From positions 80,711 to 144,710 of the forward strand of contig JASANG010003859.1 of NCBI GenBank assembly GCA_030248215.1: a stretch of DNA of 64,000 bases. Reading direction: 5' to 3'. The position numbers and the translations under genes were made by a program. Of the stretch, positions 46,480 through 56,899 are shown in pieces. The notes below the pieces were generated by a model. It did no database searches and was not told the origin of the DNA. It saw only the letters and a list, made by a program, of their open reading frames with translations. Position 1 is the first letter of the stretch. Each line of letters begins with the position of its first letter. This DNA is from Enoplolaimus lenunculus. Its lineage: Eukaryota > Nematoda > Enoplea > Enoplida > Thoracostomopsidae.

Positions 46480-46621
46480 TGTAAGCGTATCAAAAATGTA
46501 AACGTGTCTTTCTCATTTTTATTAGTTAAAAAATGTTTATTTTTTAAGTTTTTTAAACTTGTTCGTATTTCAGAATCTTTTTATTGAAATCACTTTTTTC
46601 TTTTTTTCACCAAATCTTACA
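46480..46621 (-). repeat. 3' LTR of the Gypsy element
   Basis: 142 bp, matching the LTR at 51390-51531 with about three differences. It lies directly beyond the polypurine tract on the - strand. Confidence 0.92.
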
Positions 46622-46640
46622 CTACCCCCTTGGGGAGTAG
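46622..46640 (-). other. Polypurine tract region of the Gypsy element
   Basis: On the - strand CTACTCCCCAAGGGGGTAG abuts the 3' LTR. The AAGGGGG run is the likely plus-strand primer. The block is also nearly palindromic. Confidence 0.5.
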
Positions 46641-46649
46641 CGGAGCCCA

Positions 46650-49600
46650 TTAGATATATCGAACTTGTGGTTTCAAATTAAATGTAACGTTTTGTGATAA
46701 CTTCTGCGTTGAAATTAAAGTTTTCTTCAAGAACTGTTGAGCTAAATTAATTGCACGCTGAACACCCTTGTGTCGTGATTGCGCATTCCTTGTAAATTGT
46801 CTAATGTTATTGAACGGAATAAATGCCAACTTGTCAGTACCAAAAAATCGCACGGGCACATCATCAAAATGTTTCTGTTGTTTACTAAGGTTTGTATTAC
46901 TTGGGTTAATAATTAATGCAGGCCACCATGGAAAATGGGGAAATTTGGCCATAACAACAGAGCCAACTTTGGGAGTGAAAAGTTTATTATCTGAATTGAC
47001 TGTTTCTGTATGTTCTGAGCACAATTCAGCTTCTCGAAATGCTGGTTTACAACGGTCAATTGACACCTTTTCAGTATAACCTTTTGAATCGATGGAAATT
47101 GTTTTGTTGTCACGAGAAATTACTTTGAATTTTCCTTTGTAACGCGGATGCAACGTTGATTGCGGCGATTCGTTCCGAATCCAAACATGACTTGACGTAT
47201 TAAGGTCATTCGGTATAAAATGAACTGCAGAATGCTGTCGTTGTGGGGCACGAAAATTAGCAATAGACTGGAACAATTTATTCATGAATTCTGGTGTAGG
47301 CCTATCAATTTGAGGTTTGACATCATCGAAGAATTGACTGGGTAGCTCCAGCGAAGATCCATACAGCTTTTCAGCTGGACAATAACCATCGGCATTAGCT
47401 GTTACTCGAATACCGAGTAACGTGAACGGCAATTCGTCATACCATTGCGAATTAATACATCGTGCACGAAGAGCGTTTTTTAATGTTCTATGAAAACGTT
47501 CAATGACACCATTGCAAGCAGGGTGATAAGCTGTAGTTCGTTTTCTTTTGATGCCAAGCTGTTCCATTAGGTTGCTCCAAACCGCAGACTCCAATTGATT
47601 GCCACGATCTGAGATTATTGTTCTGGGTAAGCCAAATCTACTAATCCATCCATGAATTAATGTGCGCGCGACTGTTTGTGTTGAAATATCCTTTACTGGA
47701 ATTACTTCCGCCCATCTAGTAAATCTGTCAATTATTGTGATTAAATACTTGTAACCGTTTGAAGGAGGTAATTTGCCCACAATATCTATGTGAATTGTAT
47801 GCCAGCGGCCAGTGGTTGGTATGGTACCAACCTGCGATTTTGTGTACCTTGTAATTTTTGAACGCTGACATTGCTCACAGTGTTTCGACCAAAGTTTAAT
47901 ATCCTTATTCATGCTTGGCCAAATATAACGATCTGCAATCAGCTTTAAGGTAGCTTTGGCACTAGGGTGAGACAAACCATGGATTTCTCGAAACAACGCG
48001 AATCGCATGCTTGCTGGAATATATGGACGTAGGTAAGATCTAGAAGAATCGCAAACCAAAGAATACTTGTCATATGGTATTCTAGCTAAATCAAGCGATG
48101 TTTCGTTGAAGAATTTATTGAGACATTTGTCCTCGTTTTGTGCGTTTGCGAAGTCTTCATCAAATTTAACTGATACAGCTGACAGAGATCGAGATAAAGC
48201 ATCAGCTACAACATTGTCAACTCCAGACAAATGCCGAATATCCTCAGTGAACTCGGCAATATATGACAACCAACGACTTTCTTGTGGAGTTGGATCCTTC
48301 TTAAACAGTGCGGTTGTCAGCGGTTTGTGATCTGTCTTGATTACTAGTTTCTGCCCTAGCAACCAGTTAAAACGTTTCAAACTGAGATAAATGGCTAGTA
48401 ATTCGCGATCGAAGGCGGATTTTTTGCACTCGGAATCAGTAAATTTCGCAGAAAAGAAAGAAATTGGCTGCTTGGTGTTGTCAACAATTTGATGTAACAC
48501 CGCACCAATTGCTGTGCTTGATGCGTCTGTTGTTAACTCGAAAGTTGCATGTTTGTGAGGAAATGCAAGCGTTGTGCTAGACTTTAACGCTTGTTTTAAA
48601 TTTATAAATGCCTGTTTTCCGAGATCAGTCCATAATATGCTTTTCTCCGACTTATCTTTTGCATTTCGTGTAAGTGAAGTTAATGGAGCTGCTATTTTGG
48701 AGAAGTCTTTTACAAATCGGTGGTAAAATCCTGCCATGCCAAGGAATCGTGTTAAACCTCGTATGGTTTGAGGTATCTGATAATTTTCAATTGCGTCTAT
48801 CTTTTCGGTTATTGGTCTGAATCCTTTTTCAGAAATTTCCATGCCAATAAATTTGACTGATTTGCTAAAATATTGACATTTTTCTTCTTTGAGACGCAAA
48901 TTTAAATCTTTGAACCTTTGAAATACTAGTTTTAAGTGCTCGAAATGCTCAGTTTCCGATTTACTTGCAATTAGTACGTCATCAATATATGCTTTTGCGA
49001 ACGGCAAATCTTGCAGCGCCGAGTCCATTAGACGGTGAAATGTTTGCGATGCATTGCGCAAACCAAATGGCATGCGGCAAAAAATGTAGAGACCAAATGG
49101 AGTTGTTATTGCGGTTTTGGGCTGGTCGGCTTGTGCAACTGGTATCTGATTAAATGCAGAAACCAGATCTAATTTTGAAAATATGACGCACCCAAAATTG
49201 TTTGTTAGATCTTCAATATTAGGCATAGGATAACGATCAGGCGCTGTTACTAAATTTAATTGTCTATAGTCACCGCACGGTCGCCATGGACATTTAGAAT
49301 CGTTTTTAGGTGCCATATGTAAAGGCGTAGCCCATGATGATTCGCCACGGTATATTATACCTTGTTGCTCAAGCTTTGCAAAAGTGTCTTGAGCAATTTT
49401 TAGTTTGTCGCCAAATAGCCTCCTTGGACGTGCAAAAACTGGTGGACCTTTTGTCACAATGTGATGTACAATATTATGACCAATCTTGTCACAGGGTAAA
49501 ATTGGTTTAAAAAGGGTTTTGTATTGGTTGACCAGTTGAATTAATCTATGGTCAGTAGCAAAAATAGGTAACACAGAGCAAATCTCATTTTGTACATTTG

Positions 49601-49889
49601 CATTAGCCTTCCGATCGACTGCTCTAGTAAGAGTGTTGCTACTGCAATCAAGCATTAGGCCATAATGACGCAAAAAATCGTAACCTAGTATAGGCTGTGT
49701 TACATCAGCTATAATAAAGTCCCATTTATAATCACGACTCAGACATTTGATACGAAATTCAAGAGTTTTAACACCATCCGTCCGTACTTCTGTGCCGTTT
49801 GCCGCATAAAATTTGTTACTAAACTTTTTACAAGTTTTATCGGCATATGTTAATGGCAGAAAACTTTTAACACTGCTGCTGTCGGCCAA
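46650..49889 (-). CDS. pol of the Gypsy element with C-terminal PWWP domain
   Basis: A 1,079-residue open frame. It starts in the protease region (FLADSSSVKSFLPL). RT covers about 150-350, with YRQLNLVT, FCRMPFGLRNASQTF and YIDD at 301-304. RNase H is about 445-565 (TTDASSTAIGAVL). The integrase zinc region is at about 640-675 (HPSAKATLKLIADRYIW, CEQCQRSK), and the catalytic core about 695-800 carries HIDIVG, ISDRGNQ and GVIERFHRT. A PWWP domain follows at about 973-1057. The track start is an alternative codon; protease sequence extends slightly upstream in the same frame. Confidence 0.92.
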   Translation of the reverse strand: MADSSSVKSFLPLTYADKTCKKFSNKFYAANGTEVRTDGVKTLEFRIKCLSRDYKWDFIIADVTQPILGYDFLRHYGLMLDCSSNTLTRAVDRKANANVQNEICSVLPIFATDHRLIQLVNQYKTLFKPILPCDKIGHNIVHHIVTKGPPVFARPRRLFGDKLKIAQDTFAKLEQQGIIYRGESSWATPLHMAPKNDSKCPWRPCGDYRQLNLVTAPDRYPMPNIEDLTNNFGCVIFSKLDLVSAFNQIPVAQADQPKTAITTPFGLYIFCRMPFGLRNASQTFHRLMDSALQDLPFAKAYIDDVLIASKSETEHFEHLKLVFQRFKDLNLRLKEEKCQYFSKSVKFIGMEISEKGFRPITEKIDAIENYQIPQTIRGLTRFLGMAGFYHRFVKDFSKIAAPLTSLTRNAKDKSEKSILWTDLGKQAFINLKQALKSSTTLAFPHKHATFELTTDASSTAIGAVLHQIVDNTKQPISFFSAKFTDSECKKSAFDRELLAIYLSLKRFNWLLGQKLVIKTDHKPLTTALFKKDPTPQESRWLSYIAEFTEDIRHLSGVDNVVADALSRSLSAVSVKFDEDFANAQNEDKCLNKFFNETSLDLARIPYDKYSLVCDSSRSYLRPYIPASMRFALFREIHGLSHPSAKATLKLIADRYIWPSMNKDIKLWSKHCEQCQRSKITRYTKSQVGTIPTTGRWHTIHIDIVGKLPPSNGYKYLITIIDRFTRWAEVIPVKDISTQTVARTLIHGWISRFGLPRTIISDRGNQLESAVWSNLMEQLGIKRKRTTAYHPACNGVIERFHRTLKNALRARCINSQWYDELPFTLLGIRVTANADGYCPAEKLYGSSLELPSQFFDDVKPQIDRPTPEFMNKLFQSIANFRAPQRQHSAVHFIPNDLNTSSHVWIRNESPQSTLHPRYKGKFKVISRDNKTISIDSKGYTEKVSIDRCKPAFREAELCSEHTETVNSDNKLFTPKVGSVVMAKFPHFPWWPALIINPSNTNLSKQQKHFDDVPVRFFGTDKLAFIPFNNIRQFTRNAQSRHKGVQRAINLAQQFLKKTLISTQKLSQNVTFNLKPQVRYI
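46719..46973 (-). other. PWWP domain fused to the Gypsy integrase
   Basis: Residues 973-1057 of pol read KVGSVVMAKFPHFPWWPALI, then VPVRFFGTDKLAFIPFNNIRQF, then a helical tail. This is the standard PWWP layout (G-x-V-x-AK...P-x-WPA, then V-x-FFG). PWWP domains of cellular proteins bind DNA and H3K36-methylated nucleosomes. The place is where chromoviruses carry a chromodomain. Confidence 0.88.
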
Positions 49890-49945
49890 AAACTGGCCAA
49901 CAACACTAGCGGCAACATAAATTGTATTGACTCCGTCTGATGCCG

Positions 49946-51220
49946 CTATTGGGACGGAGTAGTGTCGTTTCCCATATTAGAGTGGTTTATCCAAGCACAA
50001 GGTTGTTCACATTTTTGTGCCCGTTTGCCAAAACGAAAATGATAAAAGCAGAATTTACCTTCTGGGTTGTACTTGCGAAAACGTGAACGTGACCGCTCTC
50101 GAGATTTGCTATCTCGATGTTCTGGTTTGCTACGGCTGCAGGTTCTTGATTTCCTCTCAACCGCGACTGTCAAAGCATTTATACTTAGTGCCATATCAGC
50201 AACAATTTTAGCTAACTCGTCAACGCGGGAAATTTGTGCGTCTGATTGAACGCTTTGAACAGTTACCGTTGAAGGAATTTGTTCAATTATTTTGTCAGCA
50301 GTTTCAGCTAACTTATCAGTTGACAAGCCATCTAATGAAACGAGCACTACACGAATACTTTCAGGTAAAATTTCTAGAAACCGTAAACGGACCAATTCAT
50401 CGTTGTTAGGAGCTAAGCGTTGCATCTGACGCAATACTGCTGACGGTTTTCTATCACCCAGTTCCTGGGTTTCTAACAATTTACGCAACCGCCTATCTTG
50501 ACTATCTCCGTAATAAGAAAGTATACATTCCTTAATTCTATCGAACGTGTCAGTCACTTTTGCACCGCTCTCGTCAATCACATTGGTTGGTAGTGCACAC
50601 ACCAGACTGTTTTTGCTAATCATGTAATCTGCACCGTCTAGTAATTGTTCTACTTGGGAGAACCAAATTTTGGGATCACGGTCATAAAATTCTGGCAGTT
50701 TTATAATCTTGTGGTTGTTTACATGATTTTGGTTTACGCCTTCGGCTTGCGTACTTTCAACTACCGAAATCGCTAATTTGATAGTTAATTCATCAAAAGT
50801 TTCTAGACGTTCGAGTATCTGTCGCTTAGTTGGTGGCATTTCGAAATCTGGATCATCTTCATTTAATAACTGCAGAATTTTTTCCAATTTTGGTTTGGTG
50901 TAGTTTGCTAAATTCAATGGTCCAGGGTTTAATTCAACGTTACCGGACAGAATTAGCAACAAACGGTATGCTGTGGCGTGCCGTGAGCTTAAGCTCGAAA
51001 TACCAATTGCTGCTTGTAATGTCACAAATGTTATTTGCTTCACATAAAACTCGGTTTTGCACGACTTACGTTGAACAGCGGTTTGACTTTGAATTAGAGA
51101 CACTGCCAAAAACTCGTTCCACGTAACATTGTGAAATTTAACGACATAAAAATTGGATGTTTGTAATGTTTGTAATAATCGGACGATAACGATTAAAAAT
51201 AATATCGTAGCGCGAAACAT
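49946..51220 (-). CDS. gag of the Gypsy element
   Basis: A 424-residue open frame. A hydrophobic start (ILFLIVIVRLL, residues 6-16) is followed by LLLILSGNVELNPGP (residues 87-101), a 2A-like motif. Then come a capsid-like region (KLPEFYDRDPKIWFSQVEQLL, and later GDRKPSAVLRQMQRLA, typical of Gypsy gag), an Arg/Ser-rich stretch and a Cys/His motif CFYHFRFGKRAQKCEQPC near the end. This last form is common in invertebrate Gypsy gag. Pol follows directly in another frame, as is usual where frameshifting is used. Confidence 0.85.
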   Translation of the reverse strand: MFRATILFLIVIVRLLQTLQTSNFYVVKFHNVTWNEFLAVSLIQSQTAVQRKSCKTEFYVKQITFVTLQAAIGISSLSSRHATAYRLLLILSGNVELNPGPLNLANYTKPKLEKILQLLNEDDPDFEMPPTKRQILERLETFDELTIKLAISVVESTQAEGVNQNHVNNHKIIKLPEFYDRDPKIWFSQVEQLLDGADYMISKNSLVCALPTNVIDESGAKVTDTFDRIKECILSYYGDSQDRRLRKLLETQELGDRKPSAVLRQMQRLAPNNDELVRLRFLEILPESIRVVLVSLDGLSTDKLAETADKIIEQIPSTVTVQSVQSDAQISRVDELAKIVADMALSINALTVAVERKSRTCSRSKPEHRDSKSRERSRSRFRKYNPEGKFCFYHFRFGKRAQKCEQPCAWINHSNMGNDTTPSQ

Positions 51221-51370
51221 ATTGAAATGCCAAAATTACCAAACACTGATAATTTTATCCGTTGAGTCCAACAGTCAGTGTATAGCGTCCAGACTTGTAG
51301 TAAATTAATAAGAACGCCAAAAATTATAGCTGTCGTTTGGAAATAACTACGTGCGCACGCCCATAAAGAT

Positions 51371-51386
51371 CACGTCGGGCTCACCA
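51371..51386 (-). other. Likely primer-binding site of the Gypsy element
   Basis: TGGTGAGCCCGACGTG on the - strand begins three bases inside the 5' LTR. It starts with TGG, the complement of a tRNA CCA end. The tRNA species was not identified. Confidence 0.6.
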
Positions 51387-51389
51387 AAA

Positions 51390-51531
51390 TGTAAGCGTAT
51401 CAAAAATGTAAACGTGTCTTTCTCCTTTTTATTAGTTAAAAAATGTTTATTTTTTAAGTTTTTTAAACTTGTTCGTATTTCAGAATCTTTTTATTGAAAT
51501 TACTTTTTTCATTTTTTCACCAAATCTTACA
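51390..51531 (-). repeat. 5' LTR of the Gypsy element
   Basis: 142 bp, TG...CA ends inside a longer TGTAAG/CTTACA inverted repeat. It is near-identical to the copy at 46480-46621. Short LTRs of this size are normal for some Ty3/Gypsy lineages. Confidence 0.92.
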
Positions 51532-51574
51532 CTTTGTTTCTTGAGTTTATTGTTATCGGTAAATGTTAAAACAA

Positions 51575-51780
51575 TACGGTCTGCACGGCCTCTGTTCAGG
51601 AATTGAACTTCGGCTCTCTTGTACTCGAGTTAAGAATTGCTACCACTACAGCATGCAGTCCATTGCAACAACGTCATATTCCGGTATATGTGCACATGTA
51701 TGGCAATCATTTTGCTTTACACTTTACCGCGCACATATACCGACAAATAGGAAGTCATGGAACCTTCTCAAACGATATTA
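51575..51780 (-). mobile_element. tRNA-derived SINE, copy 2
   Basis: Same layout as 44565-44800: AGTGGTAGCAATTCTTAACT, GAAGTTCAATTCCTGAACAG, then GGCCGTGCAGACCGTATT. It lies just outside the 5' LTR of the Gypsy element. Confidence 0.6.
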
Positions 51781-51929
51781 GGTACTCAAACTATGAATAT
51801 GAATTAACCATTTTTTGTCTTTTGGTCCGTTATACCACACCATCAGCATACTACGTTTTACATGACAAAACCTGACATCCACTATTTTGTTTAACGGAAG
51901 AGTCCGCAACTGGATGTAATCCATAAACC

Positions 51930-52254
51930 GTAATTAGAGTTCATAAATATCAATTATCTCTAACTATCGTGTGTAAATAACCCAAATACCAAATAAAGTT
52001 CATCGCAAAACTTTAAAACATATTTAATTTTGAAAACACATTCCTTAGTATAACCTTGCATTATCGCTCAAGTTTTTGACACAAGACAAACAAACGTTTA
52101 ATTTATGGATAATTGCAATAACGAATATATCAGCAACGAAGAGCGGCTGATTGAGGGTTAAAAATAAATAACAGTCCGTAACCGAATAACAGGGAGTACC
52201 CTCTCAAGAGGCCAAATAAATACCAGTCACACTCTTATTCGGGTCATTGCAGTA
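51930..52254. mobile_element. TIR element, third copy, left end missing (family GACCCGAATAAGA)
   Basis: The right end (CTCTTATTCGGGTCATTGCA) and about 300 bases of arm match the copies at 30131 and 42741. The left TIR was not found. Confidence 0.65.
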
Positions 52255-52261
52255 CAATGCG

Positions 52262-52303
52262 GGAGGACGGCGCCGGACGTCAAGAAAAGTATAGCACAAC
52301 CCT
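52262..52303. mobile_element. Right-end fragment of a TATACTTGACG-family MITE
   Basis: GGACGGCGCCGGACGTCAAG then AAAAGTATAGCACAACCCT; 42 bp only. Confidence 0.5.
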
Positions 52304-52566
52304 AGGCAACGCAAATGATACAACTGCTTCATAGCAGACATCCGCAACGGAACATTCGTCCGATGGTGAATATGTCGGCCTGCCCGCTGGAAGACAGAAC
52401 CTAACGAACTTTTAAAGATTGGAAAGCTTAGGTTTACGCTTAGGCTTACGTTTAGGCTTACAAAGCAAACATCGGCCAAACAATCTATGACAGACCAAAA
52501 CAGCAAAGAAATACTGCAAAACTTGTGCGACTAAAGTTTTGTCTCGCGTTTCAGCATAAATCCACA

Positions 52567-52572
52567 TTTATT
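52567..52572 (-). terminator. AATAAA polyadenylation signal of the Rab6-like gene
   Basis: TTTATT on the + strand reads AATAAA on the - strand, 81 bases beyond the stop. Confidence 0.5.
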
Positions 52573-52653
52573 GTGTCGTTTCGCTTCTCAAACCTAATCT
52601 CCGGATTAAATTGTTCAGTGCAAATCAGCAAATAATTTTTGCTCAAAACGTGC

Positions 52654-55600
52654 CTAACAGTTACATGCCGTTGAACTTTGGCCATCCATTGGTGCGTCGA
52701 ATTCGTAGTTTTGTTCTGCTCTCAATATTATCCGAGAACTAGTATCAACATTAGAACCGGGTGTTCCGGTTTTAAGCCTGGCATCCAACGCTTCGAGGTA
52801 ATGCTCGAGGCAAGTCTCGGTGAGCTTGTGCAAAACGTGTGTAACGTTGTATCCGGTGTAAGCGGATGCTTCGTAGAATAACGCACCATGTTGTTGAGCT
52901 TTTCGTTGGCCTGAAATTAAACTTTGGTCAAAATATTGGTTGAAATATTTTCAACGCTAACCATTGTTGCCCTAAAACAACGCACGCGAAAGTTGCACAA
53001 TAATTTTCGTTAACTTTTGGGCGAAATTTAATGTTTTTACAACTATACAACATGGTGCGCTTCACACTGTTTGATATCTTTGTACAATTAAAACTGGAAC
53101 GCTTCACATACGTATTTTGGGCAATGTTCAGCTGAATTTCATAAACGTATGCCAATTAAATGTATGAATATAAGTTTGACAAGATTGTATTGGTTTTGTT
53201 TATGTATGGTTAAGATTTCAAGTTGCGTTCCGGCATATTTGTCGGAAATGTGTTTGTGTCGAGATTGCAAATATTGCAACCACATTGACTAGTATAATGG
53301 TGGATGTTCGAAACAATGTGTTTCCGAAAGGTATCCTTTATGGTTATGCGTCAAACGTATTCACAACGTCCCGAAAAATTTATACTCTACAAAGGTTAAG
53401 TCTCTACAAACCATCATATATTTATTGGAGTGACAATATACAAATACCACAAGTAGATTTATTTACAGTTTACATTTTTATATATGCCTTTGGCGTGAAT
53501 TAGAGCCCGTATTCTCAAATGTGTGCAGCACGTATTACCAGTTGGTGATAGGTCTTGTAACTGTCGAACCATAAAATGGCGAGGTTTAAAATTCAGCACA
53601 TTTATCGCTTTCGATTTACCCTACTTCTGTGCACATTTTGAGGTCTGCAATGGCAGCAGTTCGTTAAGAATGTAGCCAGTACACGTAGAGATCAGCATTT
53701 AAGCGGTTTATAAGTTGACTTTCGTTTTTTCGACGCTTTGATTGGTTAAGTACAGTTTTAAGCTAAATATAGTAAGCGGCGGAATGGAAAAATCGGTCAA
53801 ATAACAAAAGCTTTCGATGTTCAGTTTGGAAGAACAAATTAATGCTCTACTTTTTGAGTTTCCAATTTCAAAACAGTTGGAAAAATAATCTTTCGACTTT
53901 TGCCGAGTTTGTTATTTCACCATATGAAAGCCACAGGCCTCGAGTGGTCGCCAACTGCGTTGTGATCCAGCCCACCCGTAGGCCCCGTACGGCCCATGCA
54001 CCCAACTTTGACTAGCAAAAATTAACAATGTGTTACCGGATACTCGTTTCCGCTTCCAGTAAAAATCGGCGTCCGTTTCCGTTATAGAAATAACGGAAAT
54101 TGTGTTATTTTTATGCTCACAATTATTTATAAATCACGTATATAACTCACAATTGTTCATTACAGATATGCTGGAATTGTTCAAAACAAAATCAAAATTA
54201 CGAAATTCAGCCAATACTTTAATAATTTTAATGCATTCGCCATTGTTTCTTTAAAATTTTACACCAATCCCGTTGATTATTTACACGCTTCAATTGTGTT
54301 GACAGAAAAATCAAACGCGACGACAGGTTCCTATGCGTTCGCGATCATGAAACGCTAAAACCGCCGTTATTCCATATTTCTAGTCACTTTACAGAACTAA
54401 AACCGCATATAGTGAAGCATGCGATCCAGAAACCGGACGTTATTTTTGTATTCAATTCCATTATAAATTGCTTAAATTATTTACATTTCTGCTAGTCTGA
54501 CGAGAGTAAATTGTTCTCATACCATCCCTGTAAATCTGTTCCTGTTCTGTGTTGGTATAAAACTTAAAAATGACAACATGATACCTTACCGTCTTCAACC
54601 GTTACGCCACGCGCTTTCAACCGGCGTTGAATTAAATCGACTTTATTGCCAACCAGCATCACAACGACGGGTGGCTGAACATTGTGGATCCCTTGTTGTT
54701 CGTCAACATCCCGTATCCATTTATTGACCGAGTCAAAGGTTTCCGGCCGGCTGACGTCATAGACAATGATTGCTGCTGAACAGTCTCGGATGTACGCTGG
54801 GATTAAACTGTGGAAGCGTTCTTGGCCAGCTTAAAATATACGCAACCAGAGAGTATGGAGTGGGACGTAATTTTTAAAAGTTGTGGTTCCAACCCCCCCG
54901 TAGCCAGTTTACCTTGCTAGGGCGGGGCTAGAAAGTTTTCAGGAGGGGCTCACAAGGGTTTTCGAAGACGTATTAAGCAAGGTTGAAAATTTTCTAGGGG
55001 TGGTAAAAGTGTTTCAGGAGAGTTCTTACTATATCGGTATGCAGAAACTGGATTATAATGACCGTAGGAAGCGGATTAAGTTCTCTGATCCCACTGGATT
55101 TATCACTATTGAAGATGTTTTGGCGAACGGCAGTTATGATCCGCCAATGCCTAAAGGCTTACTTGGATTCTGATATGGCGTGCGCATAACCAGCAGCGTC
55201 GTGCTAACTTTAATGACTTAATAAATTTATACGCAAAATAGCCAATGTATAGAACATGGCCGTAACAGTAGTACGAGAATATTCTTAAGCCTAACTCTTA
55301 GCTTAGCCTAAGCTTAACAATGAACTTATACCTTAGCCTTATCGTTAACAAAAATTTAGTCTAAAGCTTAAGCTTACTGTATTGTAGTCACGCCGGAAAA
55401 CGCTCCGACCCTGATCTTACATAAGGCAACAAACTATTAATGCCCCAGATGCAGTCAAGTTCGCGAACGAAGCGAGCGAAAAGCCAGACGCATTTTATAA
55501 CTTAAGTGGTTTTTGTTTCAACCGGTTAGGGTGGGTGGCCCCCTTAAAAGCAGCCACCCCCCATACCCCCATGTGGGTGGCCCCTTTAGGGGTGGGGGCC

Positions 55601-56781
55601 ACCAAATGGGGGTATGGGGGCGGCTGCTCTGGCCCTGTACAAATGTTTCTCGACTTGAAATAAAAGCATTGCAGTTTTTCAGTTTTGTGTATGTTCGACT
55701 GGTTGTAAGCTTAAACGTTTTAGCTAAGATATGAATCCAATGTTTCATCGCTGAATACTTTATTCATCAAAAAGGCAAAATGTTTATCTGTTCAACTTCT
55801 CTGAACCAATAATTTTTAATCGTTTAAAATTTCAAGCAACAGGTGACCTGAATCAGTAGTCAACAGTGACAAATTTGAGGAAAATCCTAAAGTTCAATTA
55901 TATGCTAAATTAGAGAAAATAAATGGCAAAATGTCACAAAACATTCCACAAATTTAATAGCAAAATGTTTCAAAACACACGTTTTTTGCACGAATGCACT
56001 TCATATGGTTTATTGTTTGTTCCAGTTCCATAAAGTTTAAACCTAAACCTAAGCGTAAACCTAAAATCATTACCGTAACCGTAATCTTACTCGTGATGCC
56101 AAAATTGGAAAATGTCGAAACTTACAACAGGAACCCGAGGTTATTGGTTGTATTCCAAAGTTGTAACCTTACAGTTTGATTGTTTCATCTTAAACCAATG
56201 GCGATAAGACGAAATTATGCCTAAATCTAAAATCTTCAAAAATTGTGCCGAAAAAGTGTACAAAGATCCCGTTTACCTGTATCCCAAAGCTGTAGGCGAA
56301 CTGTTCGATCATTGACAGAGACCGTCTTTGCCAAAAAATCAACCCCAATGGTCGCTTGATATCCATCATCAAACGACCCGTGTAGAAACTTCGAAACCAG
56401 TGATGTTTTGCCGACACTTTGTTCTCCCAACATTACAATTTTAAATTTTGGATGAGGTCCAGATGGCCGATCGTAAACGGCCGGGCTTACGTCCTGGGCC
56501 TTGCCGTTGGATGGCCGTTGTTTACCATCGGCCTGAGTCCGTATATCAGTATCGTCCCTGGAGTTTTCGTGAGCTGAATCGGTGGGGTTACTGTAGTGAT
56601 CAGGGAATTGATTGCTTTCGACAAGGGCACAAATTGGTCCTGGTTCGTAGATTGAGCGATGGTTAAGGCTCGACGGTTCATTGGAGGTCGATTCCGCGTC
56701 AGAAAGCGTCGAAGAATTCAACAGACTTTGAGGATGTTCAAATCGAACTGTTGGCAAAAGTTGAAGCGGATGAAACGCCAT
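52654..56781 (-). CDS. RAB6: Rab6-like small GTPase, three exons, 333 residues
   Basis: Rab6 GTPases direct Golgi-linked vesicle traffic. Exons on the - strand are 56781-56277, 54829-54590 and 52910-52654 (505, 240 and 257 bases). The joins rebuild WDTAGQERF exactly and then [14 protein letters not shown]. Motifs: P-loop GEQSVGKTS, switch [40 protein letters not shown], and C-terminal CNC, a C-X-C double geranylgeranylation site. [16 protein letters not shown] and [13 protein letters not shown] are distinctive of Rab6. Oddities: about 110 extra N-terminal residues rich in Ser, Asn and Pro, a longer linker before NKVDL ([12 protein letters not shown]), and SAY where Rabs have SAK. The first Met of the frame is used; no other Met comes before the GTPase domain. 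Confidence 0.88.
53507..53700. mobile_element. Partial TIR element (AGCACCTATCACCAGTT family) in Rab6-like intron 2
   Basis: CCCGTATTCTCAAATGTGTG then ACCAGTTGGTGATAGGT match the ends of the element at 62128. The right end is missing. Confidence 0.6.
54890..55020. mobile_element. MITE of the GGCCCGTAGCCAGCTCACC family, reversed, in Rab6-like intron 1
   Basis: CCCCCCCGTAGCCAGTTTAC then AAGCAAGGTTGAAAATTTTC. The far end is missing. Confidence 0.6.
55241..55424. mobile_element. TTAGGC-core MITE, subfamily A, in Rab6-like intron 1
   Basis: GCCAATGTATAGAACATGGC at the left and CCGACCCTGATCTTACATAA at the right. The hexamer core is degenerate. Confidence 0.65.
55455..55640. repeat. GC-rich repeat (CCGGTTGAAACAAA family) in Rab6-like intron 1
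   Basis: GCGAACGAAGCGAGCGAAAA, TTTGTTTCAACCGGTTAGGG, then inverted runs around GGTGGCCCCTTTAGGGGTGG. Confidence 0.6.
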
Positions 56782-56899
56782 ATCTGTTGCGATTGCAGTC
56801 TGTTTGCGGAAAAAAATTATTTTTTATTGTTTGTGAACTTTAAATATTGGTTAATTTGTGTCATTCCTTTAAAAATACCCTTGCCAGAGCAGACAGGAG

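Larger units (their letters stand above)
46480..51531 (-). mobile_element. Ty3/Gypsy LTR retrotransposon, looks whole
   Basis: A 5.05-kb element on the - strand bounded by two 142-bp LTRs (TGTAAG...CTTACA). They differ at about three positions (about 98% identical), so the insertion is fairly young on the scale of this genome. Order from the 5' LTR: primer-binding site, gag, pol (protease, RT, RNase H, integrase, PWWP), polypurine tract, 3' LTR. Both main frames are long and open; I see no obvious break. No clear target-site duplication is visible (GAGCT on one side, CTTTG on the other). RT, RNase H, integrase order and the HPACNGVIERFHRTLK integrase motif place it in Ty3/Gypsy. Confidence 0.93.
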
